Below are positions 41,580 through 49,519 of a stretch of 64,000 nucleotides of DNA, one piece after another. The position numbers and the translations under genes are program-made. The DNA is from RYN-122 sp963761655 (GTDB lineage Bacteria; Actinomycetota; Actinomycetes; Mycobacteriales; SCTD01): positions 496,001-560,000 of the forward strand of contig CAVXHI010000003.1 of assembly GCA_963761655.1 (NCBI GenBank), in the 5' to 3' direction. The notes under the pieces are model-generated. The model was not told the DNA's origin. It worked only from the letters and a program-made list of their open reading frames with translations, and made no database searches. Positions within the stretch are counted from its first letter, which is position 1. Each line of letters begins with the position of its first letter.

Positions 41580-42667
41580 GCGAGGCTCCCGAAGCGGTCG
41601 GCCGGGAACGGCACCTCGGCGCCGGTGGCCAGGTGCGCGGCGACCAGGTCGGCGGTGACCGGGGTGAGCAGCACGCCGTTGCGGTGGTGACCGGTGGCGA
41701 GCACGAGCCCCGGCAGCGACGACGGCCCGAGCAGCGGCGCGTTGTCGGGCGTGCCCGGGCGCCAGGACGCGAACGTCTCGACCAGCTCCAGCTCGCTGAT
41801 CGCCGGCACGACCTCGTAGGCGTCCCGGAGCAGCTCGAAGACCGCGCCGGCCGTGACGCGCCGGTCGAACCCGAGCTCCTCGACGGTCGCGCCGATCGTC
41901 AGGCCGGCGTCGCCGTCGGGCACGAGGTAGACCCCGCGGCCGCGGACCAGGGCGCGGACCGTCCCGGTGAGGAGCTGCTCGCCGCGCAGCCGCAGCACCT
42001 GCCCCTTGACCGGCCGCACCGGCAGCCCGGGCGCGCCCGGCAGGCTCCCGCTCCAGGAGCCGAGGGCGAGGACGACGGCGTCGGCACGCAGCGACTCCCC
42101 CGCCACGACCCCGGTGCACCGGCCGTCCTCGACGAGCAGCTCGTCCACGCGGGCCGTCACGAACGAGACCCCGACGGCCGTGCAGGCGGCCAGCAGGGCG
42201 GCGTGCAGCGCTCGCGGCTCGACCGACAGGTCCGCCCCGGCCAGGAGCGCCCCGCGGAGCCGGGGGGTCAGCGAGGGCTCCCGGCGTCGGGCCTGCGACG
42301 GGGTCAGCCGCTCGACCTCCAGGCCGAGGGAGGCCTGGAACACCGCGAGGTCGGCCAGCACCCGGACGTCGTCCTCGTCGAAGCCGACCAGGAGGGTGCC
42401 CGCCGTCCGGAGCGGGACGTCCAGCCCGGTGGCCGCGACCAGCTCCTCGACGAAGGCCGGGTACCGGGCGACGGAGTCCAGGGCCAGCGCGGTCAGGGCC
42501 TCCTCGCCGTAGGAGGCCTCCGTGACGGGCGCGAGCATGCCGGCCGCGGCCCGCGAGGCGCCGCTGCCGGGGGCGGGGTCGACGACGGTGACGTCCAGCC
42601 CCGCCTGGGCGCACCGCCAGGCCACCCCCAGCCCGACCAGGCCGGCACCGGCGACGACCACCCTCAT
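41570..42667 (-). CDS. thiO: Glycine oxidase
   Basis: The 365-residue flavoprotein supplies dehydroglycine for the thiazole ring. FAD binding is shown by RVVVAGAGLVGLGVA (2-16); the family motif GSGASRAAAGMLAP (about 34-47) and a C-terminal ATGHHRNGVLLTP are present. ATG 42667 overlaps thiE (ATGA). Aerobic actinomycetes use ThiO instead of the ThiH radical enzyme. Confidence 0.95.
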   Translation of the reverse strand: MRVVVAGAGLVGLGVAWRCAQAGLDVTVVDPAPGSGASRAAAGMLAPVTEASYGEEALTALALDSVARYPAFVEELVAATGLDVPLRTAGTLLVGFDEDDVRVLADLAVFQASLGLEVERLTPSQARRREPSLTPRLRGALLAGADLSVEPRALHAALLAACTAVGVSFVTARVDELLVEDGRCTGVVAGESLRADAVVLALGSWSGSLPGAPGLPVRPVKGQVLRLRGEQLLTGTVRALVRGRGVYLVPDGDAGLTIGATVEELGFDRRVTAGAVFELLRDAYEVVPAISELELVETFASWRPGTPDNAPLLGPSSLPGLVLATGHHRNGVLLTPVTADLVAAHLATGAEVPFPADRFGSLACA

Positions 42668-43263
42668 CCGAGCGCCCGCAGGAAGGCCCGCACCGCAGCA
42701 GCGGGGTCGGCCGCGTCCGAGACCGCCCCGACGACGGCGACGCCGTGCGCCCCCGCCGCGAGCAGCTCGGGCACGCGGTCCACCGTCACGGCGCCGATGG
42801 CGATGACCGGGACGTCGACGGCCGACGCGACCGCGGCGAGCCCCGCCGGACCGAGCGGGTCGGGCAGGCCGTCCTTCGTCGTCGTCGCGTAGCAGGGACC
42901 GACGCCGAGGTAGTCGGCGTCGACGAGCAGGCGGGCGTCCGCAGGGGTGCGGGTCGTGCCGCCGAGCAGGTGGCCCGGACCGACCACCCGGCGGGCGGCG
43001 TCCAGCGGCAGGTCACCCGCGCCGAGGTGCGTCCCGGCGGCCCCGACAGCGAGGGCGACGTCGGGACGGTCGTTGACGAGGCACTGCGCCGAGGAGCCGC
43101 ACAGCGCGACCACCCGGGCGGCGAACGCGTAGTACTCGCGGTCGGTGACGCCCTTGGCCCGCACCTGGACGACGGGGGCCCCGGCCGACACCGCCGCCTG
43201 CACGACCTCCAGCGGCCGGCGCCCCTGGCGGGCGTCGGTGAGGACGTGCAGCCGTCCGATCAC
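42664..43263 (-). CDS. thiE: Thiamin phosphate synthase
   Basis: The 199-residue enzyme couples HMP diphosphate to thiazole phosphate. It has LHVLTDARQG, VVQVRAKGVTDREY, LVNDRPDVAL, GTHLGAGDLP, the GPCYATTTKDG substrate loop and IAIGAVTVDRV. GTG 43263 overlaps the permease stop. It is the first biosynthetic gene after the transporter, under the TPP riboswitch. Confidence 0.95.
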   Translation of the reverse strand: MIGRLHVLTDARQGRRPLEVVQAAVSAGAPVVQVRAKGVTDREYYAFAARVVALCGSSAQCLVNDRPDVALAVGAAGTHLGAGDLPLDAARRVVGPGHLLGGTTRTPADARLLVDADYLGVGPCYATTTKDGLPDPLGPAGLAAVASAVDVPVIAIGAVTVDRVPELLAAGAHGVAVVGAVSDAADPAAAVRAFLRALG

Positions 43264-44555
43264 CGGCGGCGCTGGAGCAGCACGATGCCGAGCGTCAGCA
43301 GGGACGCCACCGTGAGGCTGACGATCGAGGCGGACAGCCCGCTCGTGGCGCTGATGCCGAGGTCGGCCTGGCGGTCGGCCCACCACGCGGTCCAGCCGGC
43401 GCCCGGGCCGGAGAAGAAGGTGGGGACGGTCAGCTGGTAGGACACGAACCCGAGCGCCCAGGGCAGCAGCAGCCACGGTCGGGCCGGGGCCTGCTCCGAG
43501 ACGTCCCAGGTGCCGCGCGGCGCGAGGGCGTAGGCGACGAGGAACACCCCGGCCAGCGGCACGAAGACCGCGCCGAGCAGGAACAGGAACGGCTCGTAGG
43601 ACTGCACGTCGAGCACCAGGGCGAGGCTGGTGGCGACGGCCCCGACCGCGACGGCGAGCACGCGGCGGTCCAGCCGCGGCGCGACGTTCTGCACCGAGAC
43701 GGCCGCGGAGTAGGTGTTCGCGAAGGCCTCGTCCACCTCGACCGACACGAGCACGAGGACGGCCACCACGCCGAGCGGGACCGACAGCAGGGCGTCCAGC
43801 ACGTCGACCGAGGCGCCGTACGCCGAGAGCGCCAGCACCCCGAGCGAGAACATGAGGAAGGTCGAGAGCCCGTAGCCGGCGGCGGTGCCGACGAGGGCCG
43901 TGCGCTCGTCGCGGGCGTGCCGGGTGTAGTCCGCGGCGAGCGGGAACCAGCTGACGGGCAGGGCGATCACGATGTCGACGGCGGACCAGAACGAGCCGGC
44001 CCCGCCCTCGGTCACCCGGGGCAGCGGCTCGCGGAGCACCCGCACGAACAGGTACGCGACGCAGGCGAGCGCGGCCCAGTAGGCGTACCGGGCCAGCACC
44101 CTGACGACGCCGAGCGGCCGCAGGGCCATGAGGGTGGCGACGGCGCCGCCCAGCAGCACGTACGGCCAGCGCGGACCGCCGAGCGCGCGGGACGCCGCCT
44201 CCGCGATGACCACCGTCTCGAAGGTGGCCCAGCCCAGGCACTGGACCACGTTGAACGCCGTCGGGAGCCAGCTGGTCCGGCGTCCGAGCAGTCCGCGGAG
44301 CAGCACCATGGCGGGCACCCGCTCCCGGGCGGCCGGCGCGGCGGTGGCCCCGAGGAGCAGCCCGCCGAGCAGCGCCCCGACGGCGACCGCGGCCAGCGTG
44401 ACCCCGAGCGGCCGCCCCGCGAGGACGACGAACGCGGCCGCCACGGGGAGCAGCAGGCTGATGCCCAGGTTCGCCCACAGGCCGAAGGTGTCGCGCAGGC
44501 CCTGGCTGACCGGGGGCGGCTCCGACAGGACGACAGGGGCTTCGAGCAGGCTCAC
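43260..44555 (-). CDS. NCS1-type permease, probable HMP transporter (CytX-like)
   Basis: The 431-residue protein has about 12 hydrophobic segments of the nucleobase:cation symporter-1 family, with GLWANLGISLLLPV in TM1 and SWFPLAADYTRHAR, a conserved pattern in this family. Its place behind a TPP riboswitch and before thiE matches CytX, the predicted hydroxymethylpyrimidine transporter. thiC, needed to make HMP, is not nearby, so uptake may matter. GTG 44555 is 6 nt after AGGGAG, which is part of the riboswitch itself. Confidence 0.88.
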   Translation of the reverse strand: MSLLEAPVVLSEPPPVSQGLRDTFGLWANLGISLLLPVAAAFVVLAGRPLGVTLAAVAVGALLGGLLLGATAAPAARERVPAMVLLRGLLGRRTSWLPTAFNVVQCLGWATFETVVIAEAASRALGGPRWPYVLLGGAVATLMALRPLGVVRVLARYAYWAALACVAYLFVRVLREPLPRVTEGGAGSFWSAVDIVIALPVSWFPLAADYTRHARDERTALVGTAAGYGLSTFLMFSLGVLALSAYGASVDVLDALLSVPLGVVAVLVLVSVEVDEAFANTYSAAVSVQNVAPRLDRRVLAVAVGAVATSLALVLDVQSYEPFLFLLGAVFVPLAGVFLVAYALAPRGTWDVSEQAPARPWLLLPWALGFVSYQLTVPTFFSGPGAGWTAWWADRQADLGISATSGLSASIVSLTVASLLTLGIVLLQRRR

Positions 44556-44557
44556 AG

Positions 44558-44650
44558 GTGTCTCCCTACGCCGGCATGACCCGGACAGGTTCCAGCGGTC
44601 GACGGCCGGTCAGCCGTCCTCTCAGCCCCCTCGCGAGGGCTCCCGCACAC
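44558..44650 (-). promoter_or_regulatory. TPP riboswitch controlling the thiamin operon
   Basis: On the minus strand the two conserved THI-box blocks are evident: GGGGCTGAGAGGACGG and, further on, GAACCTGTCCGGGTCATGCC followed by GGCGTAGGGAGA. GTGT and ACAC at the ends can close P1. The AGGGAG of the 3' block is also the best Shine-Dalgarno site for the permease GTG at 44555. TPP binding should therefore hide the ribosome-binding site and repress translation. Confidence 0.95.
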
Positions 44651-44654
44651 GTGA

Positions 44655-44683
44655 CGCCGACGGTACGTCACTAGGGTCGCGCC
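44655..44683. promoter_or_regulatory. Back-to-back promoters of thiamin operon and tenA pair
   Basis: TACCGT on the minus strand (44665 to 44660) would start the riboswitch RNA near 44652. TAGGGT on the plus strand (44672-44677) is 6 nt before GTG 44684. Only 6 bp separate the two -10 hexamers, so the promoters must interfere. Confidence 0.45.
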
Positions 44684-45241
44684 GTGCTGGACCTGCCTCC
44701 CGACCTGTACGCCGCGGCCACCCGAGCACCGTTCCTGGACGCCGTCCGCCACGGCACCCTGCCGCCGGAGGCCCTGGACGCCTGGCTGGCCCAGGACGCC
44801 CTGTTCGTCGCCGACCTGCTGACCTTCCAGTCCCGGCTCGTCGCCCGGGCACCCAGGACGGCCCAGGGGGTGCTCGCCGGCGGGGTGGTCGCCCTGGTCG
44901 AGGAGCTCGCCTGGTTCGACGACCTCGCCGCCCGGCGGGGGCTCGTCCTCGACGTCGCGCCGTCTCCGCCGACCGCCGCGTACGCCGACCTCCTGCAGCG
45001 CCTCGACGCCGCCCCGTACCCCGACGCCGTCGCCGCGCTCTGGCTGCTGGAGCGGGTCTACCTCGACGCCTGGACCGGTGCCGCGCCCGGCGCGGAGCCC
45101 CACCGGGAGCTGGTCGAGCACTGGACGACGCCGGGCTTCGCCTCCTACGTCGCCGACCTCGAGGCCCTGACGGCGACGGCGGACCCGGGCCTGCTGCGCG
45201 AGGTCCTCGTCCTCGAGGCCGCCTTCTGGCCGGTGCCGTGA
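44684..45241 (+). CDS. TenA family protein lacking the active-site Cys
   Basis: The 185-residue all-helical protein fits the TenA/thiaminase II fold (LDAWLAQDALFVADLLTFQ near residue 31). Where the next gene has the nucleophile CMRLY, this protein has LWLLERVY near 119-126, so it belongs to the Cys-free, Glu-type subgroup. Such proteins may salvage other thiamin breakdown products. GTG 44684 follows TAGGGT by 6 nt and is probably leaderless, hence outside TPP riboswitch control. It overlaps the next gene (GTGA). Confidence 0.82.
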   Translation: MLDLPPDLYAAATRAPFLDAVRHGTLPPEALDAWLAQDALFVADLLTFQSRLVARAPRTAQGVLAGGVVALVEELAWFDDLAARRGLVLDVAPSPPTAAYADLLQRLDAAPYPDAVAALWLLERVYLDAWTGAAPGAEPHRELVEHWTTPGFASYVADLEALTATADPGLLREVLVLEAAFWPVP

Positions 45242-45834
45242 CCCTGTCGCGCCGGCTCTGGGAGCAGAACGCCGACCTCGCGGCAGCCGCCCTCGCCGAC
45301 CCGTTCGTGCAGGGGCTCGGCGACGGGTCCCTGCCCCTGTCGGCCTTCCAGGGCTACGTCGCCCAGGACGCGTTCTTCCTGGAGTGCTTCGCCCGGGCGT
45401 ACGCGCTCGCCCTCGCCCGCAGCCCCGACCGCCCGAGCCTGGAGGCGTTCGCCGACCTGCTGGGCGGCGTCCGGGAGGAGCTGCGGCTGCACGCCGGCTA
45501 CGCCGAGCGGTGGGGCGTGGACCTCGACGGGGTGCAGCCCGGCCCGGCCACCTCGGCGTACACCGACTTCCTGCTCGGGACGGCGGCCACCGGGGGGCTC
45601 GGGCAGGTCTGCGCGGCGATGACCCCGTGCATGCGGCTGTACGCCCACCTGGGGCAGTCGCTCCCGGAGCAGGGTCCGTACGCCGAGTGGGTCCGCACCT
45701 ACGCCGACCCCGGCTTCGAGGCCCTGGCGGCGTCGCTGGAGGCCCTGCTCGACCGCCACGGCGTGGACGACGACGCCCCGACCTACCGACGAGCGATGGA
45801 GCTCGAGCTCGCCTTCTTCGAGGCCGCTCGCTAG
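45238..45834 (+). CDS. tenA: TenA aminopyrimidine aminohydrolase (thiaminase II)
   Basis: The 198-residue protein has the complete TenA active site: QDAFFLECFA (Asp44), the nucleophile Cys131 in AMTPCMRLYAHLG, and the C-terminal ELELAFFEAA glutamate. It hydrolyses aminopyrimidines from degraded thiamin so that HMP can be reused. It is coupled to the Cys-free paralog by a GTGA overlap. Its TAG stop lies in the palindrome CTAG, which also gives the stop of murB on the other strand. Confidence 0.9.
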   Translation: MTLSRRLWEQNADLAAAALADPFVQGLGDGSLPLSAFQGYVAQDAFFLECFARAYALALARSPDRPSLEAFADLLGGVREELRLHAGYAERWGVDLDGVQPGPATSAYTDFLLGTAATGGLGQVCAAMTPCMRLYAHLGQSLPEQGPYAEWVRTYADPGFEALAASLEALLDRHGVDDDAPTYRRAMELELAFFEAAR

Positions 45835-46889
45835 AGCGGACCGCCGAGCATCACGGGCTCCGGGACGAGCTCCACCCCGAAGGCCTCCTGCACGCCGTCG
45901 CGCACCTGCCGGGCCGCGCGGCGCAGGTCGGCCGACGTCGCGCCGCCCCGGTTGACGAGGGCCAGCGTGTGCTTGCTCGACAGCCCGACCAGGCCCTCGC
46001 CCCACCCCTTGGGGAACCCGGCGTTCTCGATCAGCCAGGCCGCCGACACCTTCACCCGGCCGTCCGGCTCGACGTGCTCGGTGATCCGCAGCCCCCGGGC
46101 GGCGACCCGTGCCCGCAGGTCCTCGGCGGCGTCGGGCGCGAGGAGGGGGTTGGTGAAGAACGAGCCGGCGCTGCGGCTGTCGGGGTCGGCGGCGTCGACG
46201 ACCATCCCCTTGCCGCGCCGCAGCGCGAGGACCGCGGTGCGGACGGCGGCCAGCGGTGCCCGCTCCCCGACCTCGACGCCGAGGGCGCGGGCCAGCTCGG
46301 CGTACCGGACCGGGGCCGACAGCTCCCCGACGGTCAGCCGGAACTCGACCGCGAGCACGACCCGGCGGTCGGAGCCCTTGAAGGCGCTGTGCCGGTAGGC
46401 GAACCCGCAGTCGGCGGCGTCCAGCCAGGTGGTCGCGGAGGTGTCCCGGTCGTGGACCCGGACCCGCGACACCGTCTGCGACACGTCCGACCCGTAGGCA
46501 CCGACGTTCTGCACCGGCGTCCCGCCGACGAGCCCGGGGATGCCCGACAGGCACTCGACGCCGACCAGGCGGTCCGCGACGCAGAGGGCGACGAAGGCGT
46601 CCCAGTCCTCCCCGGCCGAGGCCTCGAGCAGGACGTCGTCGCTCGACGGGAGACGCGTGGACCGCAGGCCGTGCGAGAGGACCCGCACGACCGTGCCGTC
46701 GAAGTGCTCGTCCGGCAGCACCAGGTTGCTGCCGCCGCCGAGGACCAGCACGCGGTCCCCCGCGGCGTCGGCCGTGCGGAGCGCCTCGACGACGTCGTCC
46801 TCGGTGTGGCAGGTGACGAGGCTCCGGGCGGTGCCGCCGATGCCCAGGGTCGTCAGCGGACCCAGGGGGGCGTCGGAGCGGACCAGCAC
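45831..46889 (-). CDS. murB: UDP-N-acetylenolpyruvoylglucosamine reductase
   Basis: The 352-residue FAD enzyme makes UDP-MurNAc for peptidoglycan. FAD binding is shown by LTTLGIGGTA, VLVLGGGSNLV and GIPGLVGGTPVQNVGAYG (about 118-135). The catalytic region includes YRHSAFK, RSAGSFFTNP with the active serine, and AAWLIENAGF. GTG 46889 follows TAGCCT by 6 nt. It converges with tenA, the two stops sharing CTAG. Confidence 0.96.
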   Translation of the reverse strand: MLVRSDAPLGPLTTLGIGGTARSLVTCHTEDDVVEALRTADAAGDRVLVLGGGSNLVLPDEHFDGTVVRVLSHGLRSTRLPSSDDVLLEASAGEDWDAFVALCVADRLVGVECLSGIPGLVGGTPVQNVGAYGSDVSQTVSRVRVHDRDTSATTWLDAADCGFAYRHSAFKGSDRRVVLAVEFRLTVGELSAPVRYAELARALGVEVGERAPLAAVRTAVLALRRGKGMVVDAADPDSRSAGSFFTNPLLAPDAAEDLRARVAARGLRITEHVEPDGRVKVSAAWLIENAGFPKGWGEGLVGLSSKHTLALVNRGGATSADLRRAARQVRDGVQEAFGVELVPEPVMLGGPL

Positions 46890-46901
46890 GGGGTCAGGCT
46901 A
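46890..46901 (-). promoter_or_regulatory. Leaderless-type -10 for murB
   Basis: TAGCCT (46901 to 46896) is 6 nt before GTG 46889 and overlaps the stop region of the LuxR-type regulator gene, so murB can be transcribed separately. Confidence 0.45.
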
Positions 46902-47514
46902 GGACGCCCCGGCGGAAGGCCCAGGCCACCGCGGCCGCCCGGTCGTGCACGCCCGTCTTCACGAAGAGCTTCTTCGCGTGGACCTTCACGGTGTCCTCCG
47001 ACACCCAGAGGGTCCGCCCGATCTCGGCGTTGGAGCGGCCGGCCGCCATGCCCTCGAGGACCTGCAGCTCGCGGGGCGAGAGCGCGGGGCCGCAGGCCAC
47101 CGGCTCGGACGCCTGGACGGCGCGGCGCTGCGCCTTCGTGAGCAGGTCCTCGCCGGCCAGCACGCGGGCCACGGCCTGGCACAGCCCGGCCGCGTCGACG
47201 TCCTTGGGCAGGAAGCCGACGGCCCCGGCCTTGAGGCCGCGGACACGGTCCTCCTCCCGGGCCTCGCCCGACAGCAGGAGCACCCGCGCGTCGGGGTGCT
47301 CGGCCCGGAGCCGCAGGACGACCTCGACGCCGTCGAGGCCGGGCATGCGGACGTCGAGCAGGACGCCGTCCGGCCGGAGCGTCGGGTACAGCGCGAGGAC
47401 CTCCTCGCCGGAGCCCGCCTGGTGGACGGCGGTGAGGCCGTCGACCCGGGCGAGCACGCCGGCGAGAGCCTCGCGGACGACCCGGTGGTCGTCGCAGAGC
47501 AGCAGTGTGGACAC
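46894..47514 (-). CDS. LuxR/NarL-type response regulator
   Basis: The 206-residue protein has a receiver domain with acidic DD at 8-9, phospho-Asp54 in LLDVRMPGLDG and Lys near 103 in GFLPKD. A C-terminal LuxR helix-turn-helix (LSPRELQVLEGMAAGRSNAEI..EDTVKVHAKKLF) follows. No sensor kinase gene is adjacent, so it is an orphan here. GGAAGGGG precedes GTG 47514. Confidence 0.92.
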   Translation of the reverse strand: MSTLLLCDDHRVVREALAGVLARVDGLTAVHQAGSGEEVLALYPTLRPDGVLLDVRMPGLDGVEVVLRLRAEHPDARVLLLSGEAREEDRVRGLKAGAVGFLPKDVDAAGLCQAVARVLAGEDLLTKAQRRAVQASEPVACGPALSPRELQVLEGMAAGRSNAEIGRTLWVSEDTVKVHAKKLFVKTGVHDRAAAVAWAFRRGVLA

Positions 47515-47593
47515 AGGTGACCCCTTCCATGGGCTGTGCAGAGCCGTGCGAGACGGACCGTCCGTGGTCCGCGTCCTGCTCCATCGGCGCCTA

Positions 47594-47619
47594 CCCGGGC
47601 AGGTGATCACCCGCCCGGG
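47594..47619 (-). terminator. Hairpin after rarD
   Basis: CCCGGGC and GCCCGGG pair around a 12-nt loop just past the rarD stop codon. The stem is 7 bp, all G/C, without a T tract. Confidence 0.5.
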
Positions 47620-47624
47620 TGAGG

Positions 47625-48515
47625 TCAGACCGGCTCGGGCACCGGCGTCCGCCGGGCATGGGTGACGGCGTCGGTGGTGAACACCAGCAGCCCGACCCAG
47701 ACGAGGCCGAAGCCGACCGCCCGCAGCAGCCCCATCGGCTCGTGCTCGACCAGGACCCCGATGGCGAGCTGCATGGTCGGCGCGAGGTACTGCAGGAGGC
47801 CGAGCTGGGTCAGCGGCACGCGGCCGGCCGCCCCGCCGAACAGCAGCAGCGGCACCGCCGTCACGACGCCCGAGCCCATGAGCATCAGCAGGTGGCCGGG
47901 CCCCTCCGACAGCGCCGTCCCGCCGCTGCCCAGCACCAGCAGGTACACCGCGGCGAACGGCGCGAGCACCGCGGTCTCGACGGCGAGACCCTCGACCGCG
48001 CCCGCCCCGGCCTGCTTCTTGAGCAGCCCGTAGGTCCCGAACGAGAACGCCAGCACCAGGGCGATCCACGGCGGGCTGCCGTTCTGGACGGTGAGCACCA
48101 GCACGGCCACCAGCGCGATCGCGAGCGCCGCCCACTGCACCTTCCGCAGCCGCTCCCCCAGCACGACGACGCCGAGCAGGACGGTCACGAGCGGGTTCAC
48201 GAAGTAGCCGAGCGACGCCTCGACGACCTGCCCGCTGTTGACGCCGTAGATGTAGGTGCCCCAGTTGACGCACAGCACGACGGCGGCGGCGGACAGCCGC
48301 AGGAGCTGCCGTCGGTCGGCGACGACGGCGCGCAGGTGCGACCACCGGCGGGTCGCCCGGACGACGACGGCCATGACGAGCAGCGACCAGACGATCCGGT
48401 GGGCGAGCACCTCCAGCGGCGACGCCGGCTCCAGCAGGGGGAAGTACAGGGGGAACACGCCCCACAGCACGTAGGCCGAGGCGCCGTACAGCTGGCCGCG
48501 CCTCAGCTCCGTCAC
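47625..48515 (-). CDS. rarD: RarD-type EamA transporter
   Basis: The 296-residue protein has ten hydrophobic segments in two EamA halves. The N-terminal GASAYVLWGVFPLYFPLL, AHRIVWSLL and NWGTYIYGVNSGQVVEASLG are typical of RarD. The family is linked to chloramphenicol sensitivity in some bacteria; its substrate is unknown. GTG 48515 is preferred because TACGTT lies 7 nt upstream; a TTG at 48524 is in frame. It is divergent from the F420-type gene. Confidence 0.9.
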   Translation of the reverse strand: MTELRRGQLYGASAYVLWGVFPLYFPLLEPASPLEVLAHRIVWSLLVMAVVVRATRRWSHLRAVVADRRQLLRLSAAAVVLCVNWGTYIYGVNSGQVVEASLGYFVNPLVTVLLGVVVLGERLRKVQWAALAIALVAVLVLTVQNGSPPWIALVLAFSFGTYGLLKKQAGAGAVEGLAVETAVLAPFAAVYLLVLGSGGTALSEGPGHLLMLMGSGVVTAVPLLLFGGAAGRVPLTQLGLLQYLAPTMQLAIGVLVEHEPMGLLRAVGFGLVWVGLLVFTTDAVTHARRTPVPEPV

Positions 48516-48528
48516 GTGTCCCAACGTA
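48516..48528 (-). promoter_or_regulatory. Leaderless-type -10 for rarD
   Basis: TACGTT (48528 to 48523) is followed by 7 nt and then GTG 48515. Confidence 0.4.
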
Positions 48529-48550
48529 GGCGCCGGGGAACCCGCTCCCC

Positions 48551-49519
48551 ATGGACCTCGGCTTCACGCTCATGGGCGAGCAGCGCGCCCCGAAGGACCT
48601 CGTCCGCGACGCCGTGCTGGCGGAGCAGGCGGGCTTCGACTTCCTGGTCGCGAGCGACCACTTCCACCCGTGGCTCGAGGACCAGGGCCACGCCCCGGGC
48701 ACCTGGCCGGTGCTCGGCGCCGTCGCGCAGGCCACCGAGCGGATCCCGTTCATGACCTACGTGACCTGCCCGGTCCTGCGCTACCACCCGGCCGTCATCG
48801 CGCAGCAGGCCGCGACCGTGGCGCTGCTGTCGGACGGCCGCTTCAGCCTCGGCGTCGGGGCGGGGGAGAACCTCAACGAGCACGTGGTCGGCCGGGGCTG
48901 GCCGCCCGCGGACGTCCGGCACCAGATGCTCCGCGAGGCGCTGGAGATCGTCCGGGCCCTGTGGGAGGGCGGCTGGACGAACTACCGCGGGCAGCACTTC
49001 ACCGTCGAGAGCGCCAAGGTCTACGACCTGCCCGAGACGCCCGTGCGGATCGGCGTCGCGGCCAGCGGGAAGCAGTCGTGCACCGTCGCGGCCGACCTCG
49101 GCGACTTCCTGATCGGCACGGAGGCGAAGCCGTCGCTGCAGGAGCACTACCGCGGGGCGGGCGGGCAGGGCGAGCTGGTCGGGCAGTTCCCCGTGGTGTT
49201 CGGGCCGGACACCGCGGCGGCGGGCACGCTCCTGCGCGACCAGTTCCGCTGGGGCGCCCTCGGCTGGAAGGTCCAGGCCGAGCTCCCGGGCCCGGCCGCC
49301 TTCGACGCCGCGTCGCAGTTCGTCCGCGACGAGGACATGGGCGCCGTCGGCGTCTGGGGCCCGGACGTCGAGCCGTACCTGGACAGGCTGCAGGAGTTCG
49401 CCGACGCCGGCTACACCCGGGTGGCCCTCGTGCAGGTCGGCGACGAGCAGGAGGCGTTCTGCGACTGGGCCGCCTCCACCCTGCTGCCCGCCGTGCGGGA
49501 GCGCTTCAGCGCGCGCTGA
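48551..49519 (+). CDS. F420-dependent luciferase-like oxidoreductase
   Basis: The 322-residue TIM-barrel protein resembles the F420-dependent glucose-6-phosphate dehydrogenase-like branch of luciferase-like monooxygenases. Signatures are LAEQAGFDFLVASDHFHPW, TYVTCPVLRYHPAVIAQQAA, LGVGAGENLNEHVVG and VRIGVAASGKQS. The coenzyme is inferred from family; the substrate is unknown. Its last 14 bases overlap the 3' end of the M23 peptidase gene on the other strand. Confidence 0.88.
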   Translation: MDLGFTLMGEQRAPKDLVRDAVLAEQAGFDFLVASDHFHPWLEDQGHAPGTWPVLGAVAQATERIPFMTYVTCPVLRYHPAVIAQQAATVALLSDGRFSLGVGAGENLNEHVVGRGWPPADVRHQMLREALEIVRALWEGGWTNYRGQHFTVESAKVYDLPETPVRIGVAASGKQSCTVAADLGDFLIGTEAKPSLQEHYRGAGGQGELVGQFPVVFGPDTAAAGTLLRDQFRWGALGWKVQAELPGPAAFDAASQFVRDEDMGAVGVWGPDVEPYLDRLQEFADAGYTRVALVQVGDEQEAFCDWAASTLLPAVRERFSAR

